Source: Bacilli bacterium (GTDB lineage: Bacteria; Bacillota_I; Bacilli_A; RF39; UBA660). From it: DNA of 64,000 nucleotides. Made by a program: the position numbers and the translations under genes. The first letter of the stretch is position 1, and every line of letters starts with the position of its first letter. Location: the NCBI GenBank assembly GCA_017634385.1, contig JAGBNN010000010.1:11464-75463 (forward strand), read 5' to 3'. Of this stretch, positions 8,471 to 17,200 are shown in pieces. The notes under the pieces are model-generated. The model was not told the DNA's origin. It saw nothing but the letters and a program-made list of their open reading frames with translations, and ran no database searches.

Positions 8471-9490
8471 ATGAAAAATACAAATTTAATATTAGGAAAA
8501 ATAGGTGTAGGTAAAACTACAGGAATTATGTTTAATGAAATAAAAGAATTAATTCAAAAGGAAGAAAATTTATTAATTGTAGATAATAAAGAAGAATACT
8601 ATAAGACATTTGGGAAAGAACTAAAAGAAAAAGGATATAATACATTAATTATAAATTTAAAAGATACCACTAAATCAAATGGATTTAATCCACTTTTACT
8701 TCCATATAAATTATATAAAAATGGAAATAAAGATACAGCTATTAAAATAATAAATAATTTTTCAAGAAGTATAATGCATAATGAAAAAGCAATGGATCCA
8801 TTTTGGACAGATTCAGCAGCAAATTATTTAACAGGATTAATATTAATATTATTTAAAGAAGGAAACGAAGAAGAAATAAATTTAGGTAGTGTACAAATGA
8901 TGATGTCACTTGCAGATAAAAATGGTGATAAATTCAAAGAATATGTTAATAAATTAGATGTTATATCACCAGAATATACATTTGTAAGTCCAACAGCGCT
9001 TGCACCATTAGAAACAAAAGGTGGAATAGTTTCAGTATTAAAAATGGAACTTACTAAATATACATCTACTGAAAATTTATTAAATTTACTTTGTACAAAT
9101 GAAATAGATTTAACTAATATAAATAATAAAACAGCAATATTTATAATAAGTAATAATGAATATAGTAAATTAACTAGTGTAGTAATAAGTGAAGTTATTA
9201 ATTCTAATAATAAATATACTTATATATTAGATAATTCTGATTCATTTGGAAAAATTATAGAATTAGATGATTTACTTGAAAATGCTACAGTAGATAATCA
9301 AAAAATATATATGGTATCAAGAAATATAGAAAATATAACTATTAAATATGGTAAAAATATTTTAGATAGATTTGAAAATGTAATGAATGTTGAAGTGGGA
9401 ACTTCATTAGAAACAGTAGGAGAATTTAATGAACATCCATCATTAAATAAAAATAATAATTCTTACTTTAATCTAATGAATATATTATAA
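8471..9490 (+). CDS. Orphan VirD4/TraG-like (type IV coupling protein) ATPase
   Basis: A 339-residue P-loop ATPase with Walker A GKIGVGKTT (residues 9-17) and the segment MDPFWTDSAANYLTGLILIL, characteristic of conjugative coupling proteins of the VirD4/TraG family. The N-terminal membrane helices of typical coupling proteins are absent, so the protein is about half the usual length. The Walker B region reads ILDNSDSFGKI where the family normally has LDEFANIGKI: Asp254 is kept but the next, catalytic Glu is Asn. No relaxase, type IV secretion or integrase gene is nearby. It follows the MerR gene and should be MerR-controlled. A soluble DNA- or protein-handling ATPase, possibly inactive for hydrolysis, is plausible; the function is unknown. 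Confidence 0.7.
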   Translation: MKNTNLILGKIGVGKTTGIMFNEIKELIQKEENLLIVDNKEEYYKTFGKELKEKGYNTLIINLKDTTKSNGFNPLLLPYKLYKNGNKDTAIKIINNFSRSIMHNEKAMDPFWTDSAANYLTGLILILFKEGNEEEINLGSVQMMMSLADKNGDKFKEYVNKLDVISPEYTFVSPTALAPLETKGGIVSVLKMELTKYTSTENLLNLLCTNEIDLTNINNKTAIFIISNNEYSKLTSVVISEVINSNNKYTYILDNSDSFGKIIELDDLLENATVDNQKIYMVSRNIENITIKYGKNILDRFENVMNVEVGTSLETVGEFNEHPSLNKNNNSYFNLMNIL

Positions 9491-9606
9491 TGAATAAAAT
9501 ACGAGTAAAAAAATATTATTTATATAATTTAAAAAGAGATTTGTTAGAAGAAAAAAGAAAAACTTTAGTAAAAGAAGATGTAAAAAAATTAATATTAAAG
9601 ATGTAA
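9490..9606 (+). CDS. Small 38-residue basic protein
   Basis: A short reading frame beginning MNKIRVKKYYLYNLKRDLL and ending LILKM, rich in Lys and Arg and predicted helical. Its ATG shares one base with the TAA of the VirD4-like gene (TAATG), the same coupling used by real gene pairs in this window, and a terminator forms over its last codons. No homologue is recognised. It may be a small partner of the upstream ATPase or a chance frame. Confidence 0.4.
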   Translation: MNKIRVKKYYLYNLKRDLLEEKRKTLVKEDVKKLILKM

Positions 9607-9624
9607 TTTTTTACATCTTTTTTA
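9597..9624 (+). terminator. Terminator of the MerR unit
   Basis: AAAGATGTAA (9597-9606) pairs with TTACATCTTT (9611-9620) across a TTTT loop, followed by a T-run. Confidence 0.85.
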
Positions 9625-9654
9625 ATATAATTAAATTAAAGATAAAATAAATTG

Positions 9655-9682
9655 TTGAAACTTGATTAATTTATGATATACT
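9655..9682 (+). promoter_or_regulatory. Sigma-A-type promoter
   Basis: TTGAAA (9655-9660) and TATACT (9677-9682) with a 16-bp spacer, just upstream of the surface protein gene at 9707. Confidence 0.65.
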
Positions 9683-9706
9683 TAAAAATAAGAGGAGTGT
9701 ATAAAT

Positions 9707-11728
9707 ATGGCTAAAAAAGAAAAAAAGGAAGAAATAGTTGAAAAAACTGAAGAAAAAGAAGAAAAAGTTGAAACAACTAAAGAAAAGGAAGAAAAAGTAG
9801 CAGAAATAGATGCTGCTATAACTAAATTAGAAAAAGAAAAAAATAATAATTTAAAAAATTTAGTTATTAAAATTATAATCGCTGCTATAATTATTTTTTT
9901 AGTGATTATAGGAGGTAAATGTTTATTTAACAAATTAAACAAAAACGATGAAATATCTGGAGTTAAAAAGATATTAAGTCCAAAATATACTGATGTAAGT
10001 TGCTTAGATACATCATGCAATGGAATTATGGCGATAGAAGGAAATAAATTAAGTGACTATAGAGTATTATTATTTAATTCAAAAGGTAAAAGAATTGCAA
10101 ATTATAAAACTACTTATGATAATAAAAATAAAATGGTTGAAACACCAATTGAAGTAACAGATAAGTACTTTATAGCAACTTCATCATTAGAAGGAACAAC
10201 AAAAGTAAATAAATATATTATAAAAGATTCAAAAGGTAAAAATTTATTTAAAACATCAAATAAATTAAAAGTAGTTAATGAAAATTTTATATCAATGAAA
10301 GAAGAAAAGTCATATTCGTTAATTACAAGCACTGGAAAATCAGTATATAAAAATATAAAAGATATATTTACTTATGTAGATGGAGATTATATAAGAGTTG
10401 AAACATCTGATTCAGCAGTTATCTTAAATAGAAAAGGTGACGTAGTATTAGATGGATATAAAGTAGCAAAAGTATTATATGAAGATGATTATAAAACAGC
10501 ATATGGATTTATAGTAAAAAATATAAAAGAAGATGTATATAACTATTATTTATTTAGTAAGAAAGAAATAGTTGGTGATTCATTTTCATCTTATTCACAA
10601 ATTGCTTCTACACAAGATTATAGAATAACAAAGAAAGAAAATAATAAAACTGTTTCATATATATTACATAAAAATGGTAAACAAGAACAAACAGAATCAG
10701 TAACAGAATATGTAGAAAATATAAAATCTAAATTAGATAGTGATAAGTATACAATATATGAAAATAGTATATATGATGCAAAACAAAAAGAAATTGCAGT
10801 TGATAATAAAGAAACAAAAGAATTTGGAATATTAAATGTAGATTCAAATAAATTTACTAAAATATATAAATATAATAAAGATAAAAAATATTTCTATTCA
10901 TCAGTAAGTAAAATAAGTAATGAAGATCAAAAATATTCATACTTAAAAATAACTTGCTCAAAATATTATTGTGATAAAGCAACAACTATAATATATAATT
11001 TAAATGATAAAAAAATAGCATATAGTGTAGATGATTTAACTATAGGAAGTTATAAAGAATACAAAGATGGATATAAAGTAGTTAGATTCTATTCATTAAC
11101 AGGAAATAAATATTCAAATAAATATGTAGCATTTGATAAAAATAATAAGGAGCTTACAATATCTGATAATAATATAGTTATTATTGATAAAGACTTATTA
11201 GTAGGTAGTGAAGCAACATATTATTTAGCATTATATTCAGTAAAAGAAAATAAAATTATAAATAAAGAAAGAGCAACTGTAATAGATGCAGATGGCGTAA
11301 TTGCATATAGAGAAACAGATAAAAATGAAAATATAATAGTATATAATTCAAAAGGAAAACAATTGATTAAAATTATGTCATCAAGTTATATAGGATTTAG
11401 TAATAATAATTATATATATACTGAAGATAAAGATTTAAAAATATTAAATATTAAAAAAGGTAAAGTATATAAATATAGATTAAAAGATAATGAAAAATTA
11501 AATAATATTGCTGGAGAAATAATTAAACCATTTAATGGAGCAATATTTATTAATAATACAAATGATAAATATACTAAAGTACTTAATTTTAAAGGTAATA
11601 CTATGAAAAAAATTGGTAAAGCAGAAATTTCTTCTGTAGGATATAATTCAAAAGAAGGAAATGCATATATAATTGTAAGAAGAACATCTGGAAAAGGAAG
11701 TCAATACGGTTTATATATTGCAAAATAA
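9707..11728 (+). CDS. Membrane-anchored extracellular protein, propeller-like repeats
   Basis: A 673-residue protein of no recognised family. Residues 1-50 are a Lys/Glu-rich charged, probably coiled-coil, cytoplasmic segment; one transmembrane helix follows (about 51-70); the rest is exported. The ectodomain carries recurring short motifs of the form N/D-S/R-K-G-K/D (NSKGKRI, DSKGKNL, NRKGDVV, NSKGKQL) spaced through beta-rich sequence, which suggests a beta-propeller of WG-repeat or PQQ-like type. Two cysteine pairs (SCLDTSC and TCSKYYC) could form disulfides. It has its own promoter and terminator, so it is a single-gene unit. A surface sensor or scaffold role is only a guess. Confidence 0.6.
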   Translation: MAKKEKKEEIVEKTEEKEEKVETTKEKEEKVAEIDAAITKLEKEKNNNLKNLVIKIIIAAIIIFLVIIGGKCLFNKLNKNDEISGVKKILSPKYTDVSCLDTSCNGIMAIEGNKLSDYRVLLFNSKGKRIANYKTTYDNKNKMVETPIEVTDKYFIATSSLEGTTKVNKYIIKDSKGKNLFKTSNKLKVVNENFISMKEEKSYSLITSTGKSVYKNIKDIFTYVDGDYIRVETSDSAVILNRKGDVVLDGYKVAKVLYEDDYKTAYGFIVKNIKEDVYNYYLFSKKEIVGDSFSSYSQIASTQDYRITKKENNKTVSYILHKNGKQEQTESVTEYVENIKSKLDSDKYTIYENSIYDAKQKEIAVDNKETKEFGILNVDSNKFTKIYKYNKDKKYFYSSVSKISNEDQKYSYLKITCSKYYCDKATTIIYNLNDKKIAYSVDDLTIGSYKEYKDGYKVVRFYSLTGNKYSNKYVAFDKNNKELTISDNNIVIIDKDLLVGSEATYYLALYSVKENKIINKERATVIDADGVIAYRETDKNENIIVYNSKGKQLIKIMSSSYIGFSNNNYIYTEDKDLKILNIKKGKVYKYRLKDNEKLNNIAGEIIKPFNGAIFINNTNDKYTKVLNFKGNTMKKIGKAEISSVGYNSKEGNAYIIVRRTSGKGSQYGLYIAK

Positions 11729-11755
11729 AAAGTTCTAGTTATAGAACTTTTTTTT
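11727..11755 (+). terminator. Terminator running into a promoter
   Basis: AAAAAGTTCTA (11727-11737) pairs with TAGAACTTTTT (11742-11752). The T-run continues straight into ATGTTATAAT, the extended -10 for the next gene. Confidence 0.85.
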
Positions 11756-11756
11756 A

Positions 11757-11765
11757 TGTTATAAT
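11757..11765 (+). promoter_or_regulatory. Extended -10 promoter for the ABC-F gene
   Basis: TGTTATAAT follows the terminator T-tract directly, 17 bases before the start codon at 11782. No good -35 was found, and an extended -10 does not need one. Confidence 0.6.
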
Positions 11766-11781
11766 TAAATAGGTGATGAAC

Positions 11782-13371
11782 ATGTTACAAGTAAATAATT
11801 TATCTTTAAAATTCAATACTAGAGTATTATTTGAAGACGTTAATTTAAAATTTGAAAAAGGAAATTGCTATGGAGTAATAGGAGCAAATGGTGCAGGAAA
11901 ATCAACATTTTTAAAAGTACTTAGTGGAGAACTTGATTCAACAACAGGTGATGTAATTATATCTAAGGGTGAAAGAATGTCTGTTTTAAAACAAGATCAT
12001 AATGCTTATGATGAATATAATGTTATAGAAACAGTAATCGCAGGTAATGAAAAATTATATCAAATTATGAAAGAAAAAGATGCAATATATGCTAAAGAAG
12101 ATTTTAGTGAAATGGATGGAATAAAAGCAGGAGAATTAGAGGCAGAGTTTGCAGATTTAAATGGATGGAATGCAGAAAGTGATGCAGCAATATTATTAAA
12201 TGGATTAGGTCTTGATAATAGTTATTCAACTAAATTAATGAAAGAATTATCTGGTGTAGAAAAGGTAAAAGTACTACTTGCACGTGCCCTTTTTGGTGAT
12301 CCAGATATACTAATATTAGATGAACCAACTAACTATCTTGATATAGAAGCTAAAATGTGGCTTGAAGAATTTTTAATTAATTTTAATAATACAGTAATAG
12401 TAGTATCACATGATAGACATTTTTTAAACAAAGTATGTACTCATATGCTTGATATAGATTATGGAAAAATTACTATGTTTATAGGTAATTATGACTTTTG
12501 GTATGAATCAAGTCAGTTAATATTAAAACAAATGAAAGAATCAAATAAAAAGAAAGAAGAAAAAATAAAAGAATTAAAAGACTTTATTGCGAGATTTTCG
12601 GCAAATGCATCTAAATCAAAACAAGCAACATCTAGAAAAAAATCTCTAGAAAAAATAGAACTTGAAGAAATGAAAGCATCTTCAAGAAAATATCCATATG
12701 TAAATTTTGAAATAGAAAGAGATTTAGGTAAAGATGTATTAGAACTTAAAAATATAAGTAAAACTATAGATGGACAAGTAGTATTAAAGAATATGAATCT
12801 TATTATTAATACAAATGATAAAGTAGGTTTTGTAGGACAAAATGAACTTGCTATAACAACTTTATTCCAAATAATAAGTGGAGAATTAAAGCCAGATTCA
12901 GGAGAAGTTATTTGGGGAACAACAGTAAAATATGATTATTTTCCTAAAAATCATGATAAATATTTTAATAATGATTTAGACTTAATTGATTTCTTAAGAC
13001 AATTTTCAAAGAATCAAGAAGAACCTTTTATAAGAGGCTTCTTAGGAAGAATGTTATTTACTCAAGAAGAAGTATTAAAAAAAGTAAAAGTATTATCAGG
13101 TGGAGAAAGAGTAAGATGTATGCTTTCTAAATTAATGCTTTCTGGAGCTAATGTACTTATATTAGATGATCCAACTAACCATTTAGATATAGAATCAATA
13201 ACATCATTAAATAAAGGAATGAATGAATATAAAGGATCAATCTTATTTTCATCTCATGATCATCAACTTTTATCAACAGTAGCAAATAGAATAATAGAAT
13301 TTAAAGAAGATGGAAAATATATAGATAAAATGATGAGTTATGATGAGTACTTAGAAAGGGAAAATAAATGA
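11782..13371 (+). CDS. ykpA: ABC-F family ATPase, YkpA/YbiT-like
   Basis: A 529-residue soluble protein with two ABC domains and no membrane segment, joined by a charged linker, as in ABC-F translation factors that act at the ribosomal E site. Site 1 has Walker A GANGAGKST and Walker B LILDEPTNYLD. The second Walker A is degenerate (GQNELAITT), a feature I recall for B. subtilis YkpA, whose sequence this resembles along its whole length. The second Walker B reads LILDDPTNHLD, Asp replacing the catalytic Glu. I chose ATG 11782 after AGGTGA over the in-frame GTG 11773. The next gene overlaps its end by four bases. Confidence 0.9.
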   Translation: MLQVNNLSLKFNTRVLFEDVNLKFEKGNCYGVIGANGAGKSTFLKVLSGELDSTTGDVIISKGERMSVLKQDHNAYDEYNVIETVIAGNEKLYQIMKEKDAIYAKEDFSEMDGIKAGELEAEFADLNGWNAESDAAILLNGLGLDNSYSTKLMKELSGVEKVKVLLARALFGDPDILILDEPTNYLDIEAKMWLEEFLINFNNTVIVVSHDRHFLNKVCTHMLDIDYGKITMFIGNYDFWYESSQLILKQMKESNKKKEEKIKELKDFIARFSANASKSKQATSRKKSLEKIELEEMKASSRKYPYVNFEIERDLGKDVLELKNISKTIDGQVVLKNMNLIINTNDKVGFVGQNELAITTLFQIISGELKPDSGEVIWGTTVKYDYFPKNHDKYFNNDLDLIDFLRQFSKNQEEPFIRGFLGRMLFTQEEVLKKVKVLSGGERVRCMLSKLMLSGANVLILDDPTNHLDIESITSLNKGMNEYKGSILFSSHDHQLLSTVANRIIEFKEDGKYIDKMMSYDEYLERENK

Positions 13372-13655
13372 ATTTAGAAGATCAATATAAATTATTAGTT
13401 GAAAGTTATTACGGAATAGAATTAATAGATGAATATGACTTAAAAGTATATATGTTAAAGCAAATAGATAAAATGATAATTGATTTTAAGAATGCATATG
13501 ATGTTGATAAAGATAATAAAATCAAAGAATATGTAATAAATAAAGTTAGTGATAAAACTAAACTTCAATCAAGTCTAATAACATTAAATCAAATAAATGG
13601 ACCTATGGATTTAATATTATTAATTAGAAAAAGATTAAAAAATTTGCAAAATTAA
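13368..13655 (+). CDS. Conserved-looking hypothetical protein, 95 residues
   Basis: A small, mostly helical, soluble protein of unknown family (starts MNLEDQYKLLVESYYG, ends IRKRLKNLQN). It overlaps the ABC-F stop through ATGA, so it is translated with that gene. No signal peptide, membrane helix or catalytic motif is visible. Translational coupling to a ribosome-associated ATPase suggests a related role, but nothing in the sequence proves it. Confidence 0.7.
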   Translation: MNLEDQYKLLVESYYGIELIDEYDLKVYMLKQIDKMIIDFKNAYDVDKDNKIKEYVINKVSDKTKLQSSLITLNQINGPMDLILLIRKRLKNLQN

Positions 13656-13672
13656 TAAAAATGTGTATAATA
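13645..13672 (+). promoter_or_regulatory. Sigma-A-type promoter
   Basis: TTGCAA (13645-13650) and TATAAT (13667-13672) with a 16-bp spacer. It overlaps the end of the preceding gene and precedes the gene at 13696. Confidence 0.6.
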
Positions 13673-13695
13673 TTTGCCCGAAAGAAAGGGATATT

Positions 13696-14103
13696 ATGAC
13701 ATTAAATAGTATTTATCCATATATGGAGAACATAGAAGATATTACAACAGCAAAAATAATATTAGAAGCTTTAAGTGATCCAAATGGATATTATTTTGGA
13801 ATATATAATGATATTAAAAAAGGTATCAAAAGTAATGTAAAAGAATCTAAAATAAGAAAAATGATTAATAAATATTATGAAGACTCATTAATTGATCATT
13901 ATGAATATTTAAAAGCAATATCATTTTCAAATGAAGAAAATTTATTTAGAAAACTTTTAGGACAAGAATCTTTTGCACAATCAATATCAAAAATAAAGAC
14001 AACAGATGAATTAAAAAAATACTTAGAAAAAATAAAAAGTAAAAAAGGTGAAGAAATAATATCTTATGATACATATGTACCAAGATATAAACCAAAAAAA
14101 TAA
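13696..14103 (+). CDS. Hypothetical protein, 135 residues
   Basis: A soluble protein of no recognised family (starts MTLNSIYPYMENIEDITT), predicted mainly helical with a basic C terminus (PRYKPKK). I set the start at ATG 13696, five bases after an AAAGGG site; a longer in-frame start at 13663 would overlap the promoter. It has its own promoter and terminator. Confidence 0.65.
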   Translation: MTLNSIYPYMENIEDITTAKIILEALSDPNGYYFGIYNDIKKGIKSNVKESKIRKMINKYYEDSLIDHYEYLKAISFSNEENLFRKLLGQESFAQSISKIKTTDELKKYLEKIKSKKGEEIISYDTYVPRYKPKK

Positions 14104-14113
14104 TTTTACAAAC

Positions 14114-14147
14114 AAAGCAAGAAAATTAAAATTTTTCTTGCTTTTTT
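14114..14147 (+). terminator. Rho-independent terminator
   Basis: AAAGCAAGAAAA (14114-14125) pairs with TTTTCTTGCTTT (from 14133), followed by a T-run. Confidence 0.85.
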
Positions 14148-14202
14148 CTTTATAAGTTAATAAATAATTGATATAATTATATATACAGGATGGGTGGTAA
14201 GT

Positions 14203-17200
14203 ATGGATAGTAAATTAGAATTATTATTAGACAAAATTAATTTAGACACAGAAGATTATAAAAATTTTAAAGACGGAAAAATATTAAAAATAATATCTTC
14301 TAAAGATAAATTAAATTGGAATTTTATATTAGAATTAAATAACTTACTACCTATAAGTTCTTTAGAAAAATTAGACAATATAAAAGAAGCATTTCCAGAT
14401 TTAAAAACAGTAACTTATACATTAAAAATTGATGGTATTACAAATGCTAAAGTAAATGAATATTATACTTATGTTATAAACAGTTTAAAACTGGGTAAAG
14501 CGATATCAATGATATTTTTAAATAAAGAAATAAGATTTACTACAAATGGAATGGTATTAGAAGCATCTAATAAAGCAGAAGAAAATGTTATTAATAATAA
14601 AATAAAAGATATAGAAAAGAAGTATAAGCAAATAGGATTTAGTAAATTTTCTCTAAAAACTGAATTAGTAGAAGAATATCTTAATAATGAAGAAATAGAT
14701 AAAGAAATAAAAGAAGAAGCGAAAGAAGCTATAAAAGAATATAATAATAAACCAAAAATTCAATCACATGAAAGAATGCCAATGGCTTCTACTAAAGAAA
14801 ATCCTGATAGTAATGCAATACTTGGATTTGATATAACAGGAGAAGTATCTAAAATAGAAACAGTAACTGGTGAAATGCAAGATGTTACTATAGAAGGGTA
14901 TGTATTTGGAAAAGAATTATTTGAATCAACTAAAAGTGCATTTAAAATAATTACTTTAAAAGTATCAGATTTATCAGATAGTATACTTGTAAAAGTATTC
15001 TTTAAAAATGAAGATGATTTTCATAGAATAGATGGACAATTAAAAGAGAATAATTGGTATAAAATAAATGGTAGAGTATCATTCGATAATTTTGCTAATG
15101 ACTTAGTATTAAGTGCAAGAAATATAGAAGAAATAGAAAGTAAATTTACAGAAGTAAAAGATACAGCAGAAGAAAAAAGAGTAGAATTACATACACATAC
15201 ACTAATGAGTCAGATGGATGGAGTAGTATCTATAGAAGACTTAATAAAACAAGCTAAAAAATGGGGACATAGAGGTATTGCTGTAACAGATCATGATGGA
15301 GTACAAGCATTTCCTAATGCATTTAATTTAGTAAGAGGAATGAATAAAGAACTTGCTGAAGGGGAAGAACCTTTTAAAGTAATATATGGATGCGAACTTG
15401 TTATGGTTGATGATAATGTAGATATCGTAATAAGACCAACAGATGATGATTTACTTGATACAACATATGTAGTATTCGACCTTGAAACAACTGGTTTTAA
15501 TGCAGGCGGAGCAGACTCTATTATTGAAATAGGTGCAACTAAAATAAGAAATGGTGAAATACTTGAAAGCTTTGATGAATTAATTGATCCAGGTAGAAAA
15601 TTACCAGAAAAGATAACAGAACTTACACATATAACAGATGAAATGTTAAAAGGAAAAATGAACGAAGAAGAAGGTGTTAAGAAGTTTATTGAATGGATAG
15701 GTGGAGAAAATGTACCTATGGTTGCACATAATGCTAAATTCGATGTTTCATTCATAGAAATGGCATATAAAAAATATAACTTAGGAGAATTTAAAAATCC
15801 AGTAATAGATACATTAGAATTATCAAGAGCACTTGATTCAGGAGAAGCAAGACATTCTCTTTCTGCAATAACTAAAAGATATGGTGTAGAATTTGATGAA
15901 GAAGGACACCATAGAGCAAATTATGATGCTGAAGGAACAGCAATAGTTCTTCATAAGATGCTTACTAAAATGCATAATCAAAATTTCAAAAAAATAAGTG
16001 AAATGAATAACTTAGTTCCAAAAGATGAAATATATAAATATGGTCGTACTCATGATATAAACATACTTACATTAAATCATGATGGTCTTAAAAATTTATT
16101 TAAAATAGTATCACTTGCTAATACTAAGTATATATATAAAACACCAAGAATACTTAGAAGTGAAATAGAAAGATTAAGAAAAGGACTTTTAATAGGAGCA
16201 GGTTGTTATCAAAGTGAAGTATTTACTTCCGCATCAACTAAATCAGATGAAGAACTTGCTAATATAATTAAGTTCTATGATTATGTAGAAGTTCAACCAG
16301 TAGATGAATATTGTCATTTAGTACCAAGCGTATTTGAAAATGAAGCACAGCTTATTAAAAATATAGAAAAAATAGTAAGAGTTACAGAAGAAGCTGGTAA
16401 GATAATAGTTGCAACTGGTGATGTACATCATATGAAAAAAGAAGATAAAATATATAGAGAAATAATTATTAATCAAAATGTACCAGGTAGAGGAAGACAT
16501 CCACTTATAAGAAATTCTAAAGGTGGACAAATTCCTTCACAACATTTTAGAACAACTGATGAAATGCTTGAAAACTTTGAATTTTTAGGAAAAGAAAAAG
16601 CAAAAGAAATAGTAATAACTAATACAAATAAAATATTAGATATGGTATCGGTATTTGATGTAATAGTACAAACTGGTGGGGTACCATTTTCACCAAGAGT
16701 AAAGGCGGATGATGGAAAAACTTATCTAGATTGTCCAAGAGTAGTAACTGATTTAGTATATGAAAAAGCAAAAGATTGGTATGGAGAACCACTTCCATAT
16801 AATATTGAATCAAGACTAGGAACTGAACTTTACGGTGATATAGTTTTAACTTCTGTAAAATATTATTTAGATAAAAATTTATCAGAAGAAGAAAAAGAAA
16901 AGAAAGCCTTTGAAGGACTACATAATGTTATACTAGCGGGATCAGATGCTGTAAAAGATTTAGTAAGAAAATATTTGATAGATACATCAGAAGAAGAAAT
17001 AGATGACATAGAAAAAGTACTTAAGAAAAACTTAGGTGGAGTAATAGGTGCAGGATTTGATCCAATATATTTAATTGCACAAAGACTAGTTAAAAAGTCT
17101 AATAATGATGGATTCTTAGTAGGATCAAGAGGATCAGTAGGATCTAGTTTTGTTGCAACAATGATGGGAATAACTGAAGTAAATCCACTTTCAGCACATT

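Noticed and set aside
15291..15755. Minus-strand frame opposite polC
   Set aside because: It lies wholly inside a strongly conserved gene, has low-complexity Ser/Ile-rich translation and no ribosome site; it is a strand shadow.
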